Shown one piece after another: positions 7,941 to 15,405 of a stretch of DNA of 64,000 nucleotides. The first letter of the stretch is position 1. The number at the start of each line of letters is the position of its first letter. Origin of the DNA: an uncultured bacterium. GTDB lineage: Bacteria > Bacillota > Clostridia > Christensenellales > HGM11417. The notes below the pieces were generated by a model. It worked only from the letters and a program-made list of their open reading frames with translations, made no database searches and was not told the DNA's origin. Position numbers and translations under genes: made by a program. The stretch covers positions 1-64,000 of the forward strand of contig CAJMQN010000008.1 in NCBI GenBank assembly GCA_905215695.1. Direction: 5' to 3'.

Positions 7941-9290
7941 CTATTCAAAGATATCGCTGAGATTCTTGAGCCGTCCCTCGGCGGTCACGACCACCACGCT
8001 GTCCCCGAGCCGCATGGCGTCGCCGCCGTCCGGTATCTTGGGGACTCCCTCGTGCACGATACAGCCGATGAGAATATTCTTCTTGATACGGAGTTCGCGA
8101 AGGGGCTTGCCGAGATACTCCGCCTCCTCGTCAATCGAAAACTCAAGCGCCTCGACATCGCCCACGAGTTTGTAGAGGGTTCGCACGGTGCTCCCCTCCC
8201 CCTTCTGCATGGCGCGCACGTAGCGCACGATATGGTTCGCCACCACCTGTTTCGGGCAGACGGTGCTCTCGAGTCCGAGTTCGCTCACCATGTCCCCGAA
8301 ACTTCGGTTGACCTTGGTCACAATCTTGTCGAGACCCTTGCTCTTGGCGTAGAGGGACACGATGATATTCTCCTCGTCCATGCCCGTCATCGCCGCGAAG
8401 GCGTCCGAACTCTCCAACCCTTCCTCGAGGAGCACGGTCTGGTCAAGCCCGTCCCCGCAGATGACCGTCACGGTCTTGGGCAGTTTCTCGGACAGGAACT
8501 CGCAGCGCGCAGAGTCCCGCTCGATGATGCGCACGTCCATGTTCATCTTGTCAAGCTGTTTGGCAAGGTAATAGCTCACTTTGCCCCCGCCCACAATCAT
8601 GACGCGCTTGATTTTGTCCTTGATGAGCTTGAAGGTGCGGAAAAACCGGAGAAGATACTCCCCCGTTCCCGTCACATAGACTTTGTCGTCGTACTTTAAA
8701 CGGAATTCGCCCCCCGGAATGGTCACGAAATCCTCCCGTTCCACCGCGCAGACGAGGACTTTGATCTTGTATTTCTCCGAAATCTGGTTGATGGCGAGAC
8801 CCGCAAGCGGCGAGCCTTCCCCGATGCGGACCTCGATGATGTCCGCGCGCCCGCCCGCGAAGGAGTCCACCTTGATCGCCTCGGGCATGCGCAGGGTACG
8901 CGAAATCTCCCGCGCCGTCTCGAACTCGGGATTGACGACCATGGACAGACCAAGCTCCCGCAAAAACAGGAGCTGGGAGGAATATTCGGGATTGCGCACC
9001 CGCGCGATGGTGTGCGCGCAGCCGAGCTTGCCCGCGACGAGGCACGCCAAAAGATTCAGTTCGTCCTGCGGCGTCGCGGCAATCAGAAGATCCGCGTGCT
9101 CCGCGCCCGCTTCCCGCTGGACGTCACAGCTTGCGGCGTTTCCCACCACGCCCGTGATGTCCCATTTGTCGATCGCTTCCTCTACGACCCGGGAGTTATT
9201 GTCGATGAGAGCGACGTCGTGTCCTTCTTCCGCAAGGAGTTCGACCACCGTCGAACCCATTTTGCCGCCTCCCGCGACGATGATATACAT
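7941..9290 (-). CDS. trkA: TrkA potassium uptake regulator, double RCK protein
   Basis: A 449-residue cytoplasmic protein with two RCK units, each a Rossmann NAD/ATP-binding domain plus TrkA-C lobe: first GGGKMGSTVVELLAEEGHDV (from residue 7), second VMIVGGGKVSYYLAKQL (from about residue 228). It gates TrkH in response to nucleotides. The ATG at 9288-9290 has GGAGGT 5 nt upstream; the reading frame is open farther upstream, but that extension has no coding character and crosses the promoter. First gene of the trkA-trkH operon. Confidence 0.94.
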   Translation of the reverse strand: MYIIVAGGGKMGSTVVELLAEEGHDVALIDNNSRVVEEAIDKWDITGVVGNAASCDVQREAGAEHADLLIAATPQDELNLLACLVAGKLGCAHTIARVRNPEYSSQLLFLRELGLSMVVNPEFETAREISRTLRMPEAIKVDSFAGGRADIIEVRIGEGSPLAGLAINQISEKYKIKVLVCAVEREDFVTIPGGEFRLKYDDKVYVTGTGEYLLRFFRTFKLIKDKIKRVMIVGGGKVSYYLAKQLDKMNMDVRIIERDSARCEFLSEKLPKTVTVICGDGLDQTVLLEEGLESSDAFAAMTGMDEENIIVSLYAKSKGLDKIVTKVNRSFGDMVSELGLESTVCPKQVVANHIVRYVRAMQKGEGSTVRTLYKLVGDVEALEFSIDEEAEYLGKPLRELRIKKNILIGCIVHEGVPKIPDGGDAMRLGDSVVVVTAEGRLKNLSDIFE

Positions 9291-9336
9291 GTATAACCTC
9301 CGATCGGTCCTACACTCTAAATGACCGTTCCGGTAT

Positions 9337-9365
9337 AGTGTACCACAATTTGCCCATTCTGACAA
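9337..9365 (-). promoter_or_regulatory. trkA-trkH promoter
   Basis: TTGTCA (9360-9365), 17-bp spacer, TACACT (9337-9342) with extended TGG. The leader is about 40 nt and carries the GGAGGT site. Confidence 0.7.
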
Positions 9366-9373
9366 CGATTCGC

Positions 9374-9402
9374 AAAAAAAATCCGGGAAAGAATCCCGGA
9401 TT
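9374..9402 (-). terminator. prs terminator
   Basis: Stem AATCCGGGA (9380-9388) / TCCCGGATT (9394-9402) followed on the minus strand by seven or more T. It lies 7 nt past the prs stop codon. Confidence 0.85.
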
Positions 9403-9408
9403 TCTCTT

Positions 9409-10365
9409 CTATTCGTAGAGCTTGGAGAGAGGAAGGTCCGCGTAGATGCGCTCAATCGCTTCCGCGAAGATGGGCGCGGCGGAGATGGTCTGAATTTTTG
9501 AGGGCACTTTCGACTTGTCAAACTCGATGGTGTTCAGGGTGATAATCTTGGAAATCACCGAATTTTCCAGACGCTCGAAGGCGGGACCGGAGAATACGCC
9601 GTGCGTACAGCAGGCAATGATCTCCGCCGCGCCCTGATCTTTGAGCGCCTGCGCGCCCTGCACGATCGTGCCCGCGGTGTCGATCATATCGTCAACGAGG
9701 AGCACGCGCTTGTCCTTGACGTCGCCGATGATGTTCATGATTTCGACCTCGTTGTTCTTCGGGCGGCGCTTGTCGATGATGGCGATCGGCGCGTCGAGTT
9801 TGGTCGCGATCGTCCGCGCGCGCTTGACCGAGCCGAGGTCGGGCGACACGACGACGAGATCTTTGTTGTGTCCGAATCCGTTTTCGAGGAGGTACTGAAC
9901 GAGTACGGGCGCGCCGAGGAGATGGTCAACCGGAATGTCGAAGAATCCCTGCAACTGCGCGGCGTGCAGATCCATGGTCAGCACGCGGTCCGCTCCAGCC
10001 GTTGTGATGAGGTCGGCGACGAGTTTTGCCGTGATCGGGTCCCGGGAACGCGCCTTTCGGTCCTGTCTCGCGTAGCCGAAATAGGGCATTACCGCGGTGA
10101 TCCGTCCCGCGCTCGCACGGCGCAGGGCGTCAATCATGACCAAAAGTTCCATGAGGTGGTCGTTGATGGGCGTCGAGGTGGACTGAATCACGAATACGTC
10201 CCTTCCGCGGACGGACTCCCGAATGTTGACCATCGTTTCGCCGTCCGAAAATCTCCCGACTTCGATGTCTCCGAGTTCCATTTTCAGAATGTTTGCAATG
10301 TCCTTCGCGAGGTTCTTGCAGGCATTTCCGGCAAATACTTTGATACTGTTACCGTGTGTAATCAT
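9409..10365 (-). CDS. prs: Ribose-phosphate pyrophosphokinase
   Basis: A 318-residue enzyme making PRPP from ribose-5-phosphate and ATP for nucleotide, His, Trp and NAD synthesis. Family blocks are present: GDIEVGRFSDGE, DLHAAQLQGFFDIPVDHL, the pyrophosphate loop SPDLGSVKRARTIA and the PRPP-binding VLLVDDMIDTAGTI. The ATG has GGAGG six nt upstream. Length matches class I enzymes. Single-gene unit ending at the strong terminator just downstream; its product feeds PncB encoded nearby. Confidence 0.97.
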   Translation of the reverse strand: MITHGNSIKVFAGNACKNLAKDIANILKMELGDIEVGRFSDGETMVNIRESVRGRDVFVIQSTSTPINDHLMELLVMIDALRRASAGRITAVMPYFGYARQDRKARSRDPITAKLVADLITTAGADRVLTMDLHAAQLQGFFDIPVDHLLGAPVLVQYLLENGFGHNKDLVVVSPDLGSVKRARTIATKLDAPIAIIDKRRPKNNEVEIMNIIGDVKDKRVLLVDDMIDTAGTIVQGAQALKDQGAAEIIACCTHGVFSGPAFERLENSVISKIITLNTIEFDKSKVPSKIQTISAAPIFAEAIERIYADLPLSKLYE

Positions 10366-10447
10366 TGTACTCCTCCAACGCTTTTCCCTATGTATTTCCT
10401 TCCCTTTCGGGGACCGTGTTCTATTTTAAAGGATTCCTTCGGTTCTG

Positions 10448-10930
10448 TCAATGAAAAGCGCGGGGCAATTCTTTTTTTTCACGCTTTTTCCGAAAATAAG
10501 AGGTCAGCACCTCCCCGCATTCGGCGGCGAGCACTCCCCCCTTTACCTCCGCGCGGTGGTTGAAACGCGGGTCCGTGCACAGTTCGTACAGCGTGCCGCA
10601 ACAGCCCGCCTTCGGGTCGGACGCGCCATAGACGATGCGGGGCAGGCGGGCGTTTACGATCGCCCCCGCGCACATCGGGCAGGGCTCGAGCGTCACGTAC
10701 AGCGTACAGCCTTCCAGCCGGAAGGAGCCGAGTTTTTTGCAGGCGCGGCGGATGGCGACCATTTCCGCGTGCAGGGTCGCGTCCTGCCGGCTCTCGCGCA
10801 GGTTGTACCCCGAGGCAATCACCCTTCCCTCCCTGACGATGACCGCGCCCACGGGGACTTCGTCAAGGCTTTCCGCTTTGCGCGCGCGGGCGAGCGCATG
10901 TTTCATAAAGTATTCGTCCGGCTTGTCCAA
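10448..10930 (-). CDS. tadA: tRNA-specific adenosine deaminase
   Basis: A zinc deaminase converting A34 to inosine in tRNA-Arg(ACG). HAEMVAIRRA carries the catalytic HAE and LEPCPMCAGAI the two zinc cysteines; ERFNH-like FNHRAEVKGG is typical of TadA. I choose the TTG at 10928-10930 (160 residues, starting at the DKPDEYFMKHALARARKAE block): the GGAGGCGGAAGG just upstream is correctly placed for it, and the N-terminus then aligns with Bacillus TadA. The longer TTG at 10945 would place that ribosome site inside the gene. It lies 24 bp after the M14 peptidase gene. Confidence 0.92.
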   Translation of the reverse strand: MDKPDEYFMKHALARARKAESLDEVPVGAVIVREGRVIASGYNLRESRQDATLHAEMVAIRRACKKLGSFRLEGCTLYVTLEPCPMCAGAIVNARLPRIVYGASDPKAGCCGTLYELCTDPRFNHRAEVKGGVLAAECGEVLTSYFRKKREKKELPRAFH

Positions 10931-10954
10931 TCCTTCCGCCTCCAAAAAAATTTT

Positions 10955-11776
10955 CTAAAGTTCCCCCGCGAGAAAATCGGGGAGTCCCGCAAGTTTTTCC
11001 GCAATCCCCTCCGCGAGCGAGTACGGGAGCGGGTGCGGCAGTTCGTCCCGACCGAGCTCTATCGTAAACGCCGGTATCCCGAGATACTGCACCGCAAAAT
11101 CCTTGAGTCCGCCCGTGCTCGACTTCGCTTCCGCGGGCGCAAACCCGAGCCGTTCCCCGAGCGCGCGGGCAATTCGGCGGTCGCGGCGCAAAACGCTCCC
11201 CCGCTGTCCGAAGTTCCAATACAGCACTTCGCCCTTCGTATGCAGGGTCACGAGCGCGTCCGGACGGAAGTTCAGGAGGAGGGAGAGCAGAGCAAGGTTT
11301 TCGGGCTCCGAAAAGGGATACGCGCCGATACAGCCCTGCGGACCGGGTCGGAGCACGTTTCCCCGTCCCTCGCCGAAATGCGCGGGGAAATTCACGTTCA
11401 AGTCCACACCCCTGCCGTTCGCCTTCCAAAGCGTAAAGTCCGCGCCGCCGTTCATGCCGTACAGCGCGGGACGGGCGGCACGGGGCGCCGAACACGCGCC
11501 GCGGATACAGAGTTCCGCTCCGTCGGGATTCGCACAGAGCACCGCCGCGACCCGACAGCGCGAGGGCGGAAATGCGCGGAGCGCGCGGAAGAGACATTCC
11601 GAAGAGAGATGCTCGCGGGCATGATGTCCCGCGACGAGCAAAATACGCGGTCCCTCTCCGCCGAGAAACACGCAGGGAATTTCCCTGCCGAACACCGTTT
11701 TTCCGATTGTCGTCCGCTTTCCGCCCAATTCGCCCGCCGCAAAGGTTAGCCGTTCGGCGTCAAAAAAATCCGTCAT
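10955..11776 (-). CDS. M14-family zinc carboxypeptidase
   Basis: A 273-residue single-domain M14 metallopeptidase. GHHAREHLSSE supplies the HxxE zinc ligands (about residues 52-55), LVTLHTKGEV the third histidine (near 181) and FTIELG the catalytic Glu (near 240). There is no signal peptide, so it acts in the cytoplasm. Family relatives include MpaA-type enzymes that trim murein peptides (gamma-glutamyl-diaminopimelate), a plausible but unproved role. No Shine-Dalgarno precedes the ATG; the gap to rlmH is 39 bp. Confidence 0.82.
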   Translation of the reverse strand: MTDFFDAERLTFAAGELGGKRTTIGKTVFGREIPCVFLGGEGPRILLVAGHHAREHLSSECLFRALRAFPPSRCRVAAVLCANPDGAELCIRGACSAPRAARPALYGMNGGADFTLWKANGRGVDLNVNFPAHFGEGRGNVLRPGPQGCIGAYPFSEPENLALLSLLLNFRPDALVTLHTKGEVLYWNFGQRGSVLRRDRRIARALGERLGFAPAEAKSSTGGLKDFAVQYLGIPAFTIELGRDELPHPLPYSLAEGIAEKLAGLPDFLAGEL

Positions 11777-11815
11777 ATTACGGGATATGCCGAAGAGGCG
11801 CGTTCCGTGAAAACG

Positions 11816-12271
11816 TTACTTGTGGTAGGAAGCGCCCGACGCAATCATGAACGCGCGGTAGAGCTGTTCCTCCGCCATCACCCGGAAGAGCATGTGCGGA
11901 AAGGTCATGTCCGAAACCGAAAGCCGCAGGTCGGCGCGGCTCTTTACGTTCTCGGAGACGCCGTGCGAACCCCCGATGACAAAGGTCAGCGTATCGCCGC
12001 GCTCCGAAAGTCTGGTCATACAGAGGGAGAGTCCCTCGCTCGAGAGTTTCTGCCCCGCGGGGTCGAAGAGAATCACTTTGCCCTCGAGGGCGCGGAGGAT
12101 TCCCTCCTCCTCCCGCGCGAGCACGCGTTTCGGGTCGCCCTCGGCGCACTCGGGCGCTTCGACGAGACAGAATTTGCAGAACCGCGTCAGGCGCTTTTCG
12201 TACTCGCGGCAGGCGTCCGCAAAATATTTTTCGCGGATTCTGCCCACGCAGACCAAATTCAGCCGAATCAT
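11816..12271 (-). CDS. rlmH: 23S rRNA (pseudouridine1915-N3)-methyltransferase RlmH
   Basis: A 151-residue SPOUT methyltransferase that acts on the assembled 70S ribosome at helix 69. It starts MIRLNLVCVGRIREKYFADA and carries the knot motifs FVIGGSHGVS and MTFPHMLFRVMAEEQLYRAF, ending GASYHK as expected. The ATG overlaps the stop of the CPBP protease gene by 4 bp (ATGA), so the two are coupled. The longer upstream reading frame is the antisense shadow of the neighbour and is not used. Confidence 0.95.
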   Translation of the reverse strand: MIRLNLVCVGRIREKYFADACREYEKRLTRFCKFCLVEAPECAEGDPKRVLAREEEGILRALEGKVILFDPAGQKLSSEGLSLCMTRLSERGDTLTFVIGGSHGVSENVKSRADLRLSVSDMTFPHMLFRVMAEEQLYRAFMIASGASYHK

Positions 12272-13188
12272 AGCGCGGTATTCAAAAAGGTGAACAGCAC
12301 CGCCATGAGAATGCCCGGCGCGAGCGCGATGCCGAGATCCCTGCCCGTGCCCGGCGAAAGGGGCGCAAGCTCGCCGTACTCGATTCTGCACCTCGTCTCC
12401 ATACGGCTGTAATGCCACACCGCAAGCCCGATGGGAATGAGGCACACCGCCGCCACGACGACCTGAAAGAGGGTGAAATTCAGGAAAAGCACGGGAGGTT
12501 GCAGCGTGCCGATAACAAGGTCGGAGACCACCGTCGTCACGTTGTTCACAAAGTGCAGAAGCATCGCCGGAAAAACCGAACCCGAACGCAGCGTAATCAG
12601 CGTCAGGAGCATGCCCACCAAAAACGCGTTGAGCATCTGCGAGAGATTCATGTGCATGAGCGCGAACAGCGCGCCCGAAATCATGCACGCCGCCCATGTC
12701 TTGCAGGAGGTCAGAAAGGAGGTCAGCGCACCCCGAAAGACCATTTCTTCCGAAAACGCGGGGAGAACGCAGAGCACGAACATGAAGAGCACGAGTTCAA
12801 AGAGATTGCGGGATTCGGGAAGGTCAAGCCCGTTTTCGATTCCGATTGCATTCATCAGCCAACTGAACAGCTCGTTGAGAAAACCCGAGGAAAAACAGAC
12901 GGCGACGCCAAGTCCCCCGGCGATGAGCATGTCCGACAGCCGGGGTTTCCGCCAGCTCCACGCGCTCTTCTGCGTACAGCCCCCACGCTTTCGGACGTAA
13001 AAAAACACGCCCCCGAACACCGCCGCGGGAAGGAGAAGCTGTACGAACAGAAACGCGGTGAAGTTGGTGTTCAAGTCCGTCTTTAATACCTGAATGACGA
13101 CGGAGGCGACAAGCTGAAAGACGAGATTTGCGAGCACGCTCACTGTAAAGACCATGCCCGCCCGGGTTTTTTCGGTATTGGAAAACAT
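12268..13188 (-). CDS. CPBP-family intramembrane metalloprotease (CAAX protease/bacteriocin-processing type)
   Basis: A 306-residue protein with about eight membrane segments and the family catalytic motifs: SEEMVFRGAL (EExxxR), HMNLSQMLNAF and HFVNNV. Such proteases process peptides or have immunity roles; the substrate here is unknown. The ATG at 13186-13188 overlaps the walJ stop by one base (TAATG) and has GGAGGA upstream. Walj-CPBP-rlmH-M14-tadA read as one direction with overlaps, so they probably form one operon. Confidence 0.85.
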   Translation of the reverse strand: MFSNTEKTRAGMVFTVSVLANLVFQLVASVVIQVLKTDLNTNFTAFLFVQLLLPAAVFGGVFFYVRKRGGCTQKSAWSWRKPRLSDMLIAGGLGVAVCFSSGFLNELFSWLMNAIGIENGLDLPESRNLFELVLFMFVLCVLPAFSEEMVFRGALTSFLTSCKTWAACMISGALFALMHMNLSQMLNAFLVGMLLTLITLRSGSVFPAMLLHFVNNVTTVVSDLVIGTLQPPVLFLNFTLFQVVVAAVCLIPIGLAVWHYSRMETRCRIEYGELAPLSPGTGRDLGIALAPGILMAVLFTFLNTAL

Positions 13189-13958
13189 TATTCCTCCTCT
13201 CTGCGATAGATTTCCGAAATCTGCGTCTGCAACGACACGTGAATCCGGCACTTATGTAGGTCGATTTTGTCCTTTAAATACCCCGTTACCGTATAGTAGG
13301 CGAGTTCGGGGGTGTTGTTCTCCTCGGACAGGTGCGCAAGGTACACGTCCGAGAGGCGTTCGGTATAGACGCGCTCGATCAGCTCCGCGCACGCCGCGTT
13401 CGAGAGGTGTCCCCTGTCCGAGCGGATTCTGCTCCGCAGGGGGTACGGATACCGCGAACGCGCGAGCATGCCGAGGTCGTGGTTGCATTCTATGACGAGG
13501 ACGTCGAGATCCCGAAGGCGCAGAGAGACGTCACCCGGACAGATTCCGAGGTCGGTCACCACCGCCGCGCTCGTGTTCCCCGAACGAATCAGAAAACCGT
13601 CGCAGGTCGGCGTGTCGTGCGGGAGCGCGACGGGTTCTATCTCAAGACCGCCCAAACGGAAGGGCTTGCCGCTCTCGTAGGGGGTCGCACGCAGAAATTC
13701 CCGTCCGCAGTTTCGGTTGCAGAATACTTCCTTCTGATACTTGCGACAGAAGTCGTCCACCCCCCGCGCGTGGTCGGAGTGAATGTGCGAGAGCAGTATC
13801 CCGTCGATGTCTTGAGGATTTTCCCCAATCTTCGCAAGACGGGCGGCAATCTCCTTGACCGACAGCCCGGCGTCAATCAAAATTTTCGTCTGTCCGTCGC
13901 TCAGGAAAATACAGTTTCCCTTGCTCCCGGACGCAAGCGTGCAAAGCTGAAACATCAT
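13188..13958 (-). CDS. walJ: WalJ/YycJ-type metallo-beta-lactamase-fold hydrolase
   Basis: A 256-residue MBL-fold protein with the zinc motif SHIHSDHARG, an early LASGSKGNCIFL block and a late LAHLSEENNTPELA block, which together match YycJ (WalJ), a probable 5'-exonuclease-type protein usually encoded next to the WalRK system in Bacillota. WalRK is not in this window. Two consecutive ATG codons (13956-13958 and 13953-13955) begin right after the promoter; no Shine-Dalgarno is present, so the transcript is predicted to be leaderless. First gene of the walJ-CPBP-rlmH unit. Confidence 0.88.
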   Translation of the reverse strand: MMFQLCTLASGSKGNCIFLSDGQTKILIDAGLSVKEIAARLAKIGENPQDIDGILLSHIHSDHARGVDDFCRKYQKEVFCNRNCGREFLRATPYESGKPFRLGGLEIEPVALPHDTPTCDGFLIRSGNTSAAVVTDLGICPGDVSLRLRDLDVLVIECNHDLGMLARSRYPYPLRSRIRSDRGHLSNAACAELIERVYTERLSDVYLAHLSEENNTPELAYYTVTGYLKDKIDLHKCRIHVSLQTQISEIYRREEE

Positions 13959-13964
13959 GTCTCT

Positions 13965-13993
13965 ATTATACATAATTTATTTGACGAAGGCAA
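13965..13993 (-). promoter_or_regulatory. walJ promoter (predicted leaderless)
   Basis: TTGCCT (13988-13993), 17-bp spacer, TATAAT (13965-13970). The hexamer ends 6 nt before the ATG at 13958. Its -35 is 1 bp from the -35 of the divergent fumarase promoter. Confidence 0.8.
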
Positions 13994-14010
13994 TCCTTTC
14001 GTGCTATCAT
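13981..14010 (+). promoter_or_regulatory. Fumarase operon promoter (predicted leaderless)
   Basis: TTGACG (13981-13986), 18-bp spacer, TATCAT (14005-14010), then 6 nt to the ATG at 14017. Head-to-head with the walJ promoter, so polymerase binding at one should hinder the other. Confidence 0.8.
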
Positions 14011-14016
14011 GGGCGC

Positions 14017-14862
14017 ATGATGAAAAAAATTCCAACTCAAAAAATCGGCGACGCGGTGCGCCGCTGTTTTCTCTCCGCCTGCACCCGCATCGACCCCGCC
14101 GCGGTGTCGCGGCTTGCCGGACTCGCCGAAGAAGAGACCAATGAAAACGCGAAGTTCGCGCTCGACTGCCTCGTCGAAAACGCGAGAACCGCCCAAACCC
14201 TCGGACTCCCCGTCTGTCAGGACACCGGGGTCGCCGTCGTCTTTCTCAAACTCGGGCAGGAGGTCTCCCTCGTCGGGAATTTGCTCGGCGATGAGGTCAA
14301 CCGCGGCGTGCGGGAGGCGTACGAGGAGGGCGGATTCCGCATGAGCGTGCTCGACCCCGTTACCCGCAAAAATACTTTCACGAATACGCCCGCAGTCCTT
14401 CACGTCTCCGTCGTCGCGGGGGACGAAGTCAAAATTTCCGTTCTCCCCAAGGGATTCGGCTCGGAGAATATGTCACGGCTCTATATGCTCACCCCCGCGC
14501 AGGGGCTGGACGCCGCCAAGGACGCGGTCGTGGAAACCGTCCGGCTCGCGGGTTCCAATCCCTGCCCGCCCGTTCTGCTCGGCGTAGGCTTCGGCGGAAC
14601 GGCGGAAAAGTGCATGGAGATCGCCAAACACGCGCTCCTGCGCCCCGTCGGCTCGCGCAACCCCGACCCCGCGCTCGCGGACATCGAAGGGGAGCTTTTG
14701 GAACGAATCAACGCGCTCGGCATCGGCGCGCAGGGGTTCGGCGGACGCACGACCTGTATCGGCGTGCACATCGAAACCTATCCCACGCACATCTCTTCCC
14801 TGCCCGTCGCGGTCAACGTACAGTGCAACTGCGTGCGCACCGCAAGCGAGGTGATTTCATGA
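14017..14862 (+). CDS. Class I fumarate hydratase (or L-tartrate dehydratase), alpha subunit
   Basis: A 281-residue iron-sulfur hydro-lyase alpha subunit. Cysteines for the oxygen-labile 4Fe-4S cluster lie in PVCQDTG, SNPCPPVLLG and VQCNC; the family block GSENMSRLYMLTPAQG is present. With the beta subunit directly downstream it interconverts fumarate and malate; the TtdA/TtdB tartrate dehydratase family looks similar and cannot be excluded by sequence alone. Two tandem ATG codons open the gene, with no ribosome site and a -10 hexamer ending 6 nt before. The two-gene arrangement is usual in anaerobes, versus fused FumA in enterics. Confidence 0.9.
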   Translation: MMKKIPTQKIGDAVRRCFLSACTRIDPAAVSRLAGLAEEETNENAKFALDCLVENARTAQTLGLPVCQDTGVAVVFLKLGQEVSLVGNLLGDEVNRGVREAYEEGGFRMSVLDPVTRKNTFTNTPAVLHVSVVAGDEVKISVLPKGFGSENMSRLYMLTPAQGLDAAKDAVVETVRLAGSNPCPPVLLGVGFGGTAEKCMEIAKHALLRPVGSRNPDPALADIEGELLERINALGIGAQGFGGRTTCIGVHIETYPTHISSLPVAVNVQCNCVRTASEVIS

Positions 14863-15395
14863 ATACGCAGAATTGGAAACGCGTTTCCCTTCCCCTCTCC
14901 AAAGAGGACGTCAGGAATCTTTCGGCGGGAGACCGGGTGCTTTTGTCAGGGACGATTCTCACGGGTCGGGACGCCGCGCACAAAAATCTCGTCGCCCTGC
15001 TCCGGGCGGGCAAGCCCCTGCCCGTCTCCGTCGAGGGCGAAACCATTTACTACGTCGGTCCCTGCCCCGCCTCAAAGGGGTACGCGGTCGGTTCGGCAGG
15101 TCCGACCACGAGCGCGCGCGTCGATCCCCTCACCCCCGAACTTCTCGCCGCGGGGCTGTCGGGCATGATCGGTAAGGGCAACCGTTCCCCCGCCGTCGTC
15201 GATGCCATGAAAACGCACACCGCGGTCTATTTCGCCGCAGTGGGCGGCGCGGGTGCGCTCCTCGCCGCATGTATCCAAAAGAGCGAAGTGCTCGCCTTTC
15301 CCGAACTCGGCACGGAGGCTGTTCACCGCTTTACCCTCAAAGACTTTCCCGTGCTCGTCGCCATCGACTGCCGGGGGAATACCATTTACGTTTAG
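14859..15395 (+). CDS. Class I fumarate hydratase (or L-tartrate dehydratase), beta subunit
   Basis: A 178-residue C-terminal-domain subunit of the class I fumarases, starting MNTQNWKRVSLPLSKEDV. The swivelling-domain motifs VGPCPASKGYAVGSAGPTT and GMIGKGNRSPAVVDAM are diagnostic, as is FPELGTEAVHRFTLKDFPV. The ATG overlaps the stop of the alpha subunit by 4 bp (ATGA), giving coupled translation and equal subunit amounts. The MATE exporter gene follows after 10 bp. Confidence 0.9.
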   Translation: MNTQNWKRVSLPLSKEDVRNLSAGDRVLLSGTILTGRDAAHKNLVALLRAGKPLPVSVEGETIYYVGPCPASKGYAVGSAGPTTSARVDPLTPELLAAGLSGMIGKGNRSPAVVDAMKTHTAVYFAAVGGAGALLAACIQKSEVLAFPELGTEAVHRFTLKDFPVLVAIDCRGNTIYV

Positions 15396-15405
15396 AAGGC
15401 TTCCC

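Noticed and set aside
9291..9521. N-terminal extension of TrkA
   Set aside because: It passes through the promoter and the prs terminator, and the true ATG has GGAGGT with the family N-terminus.
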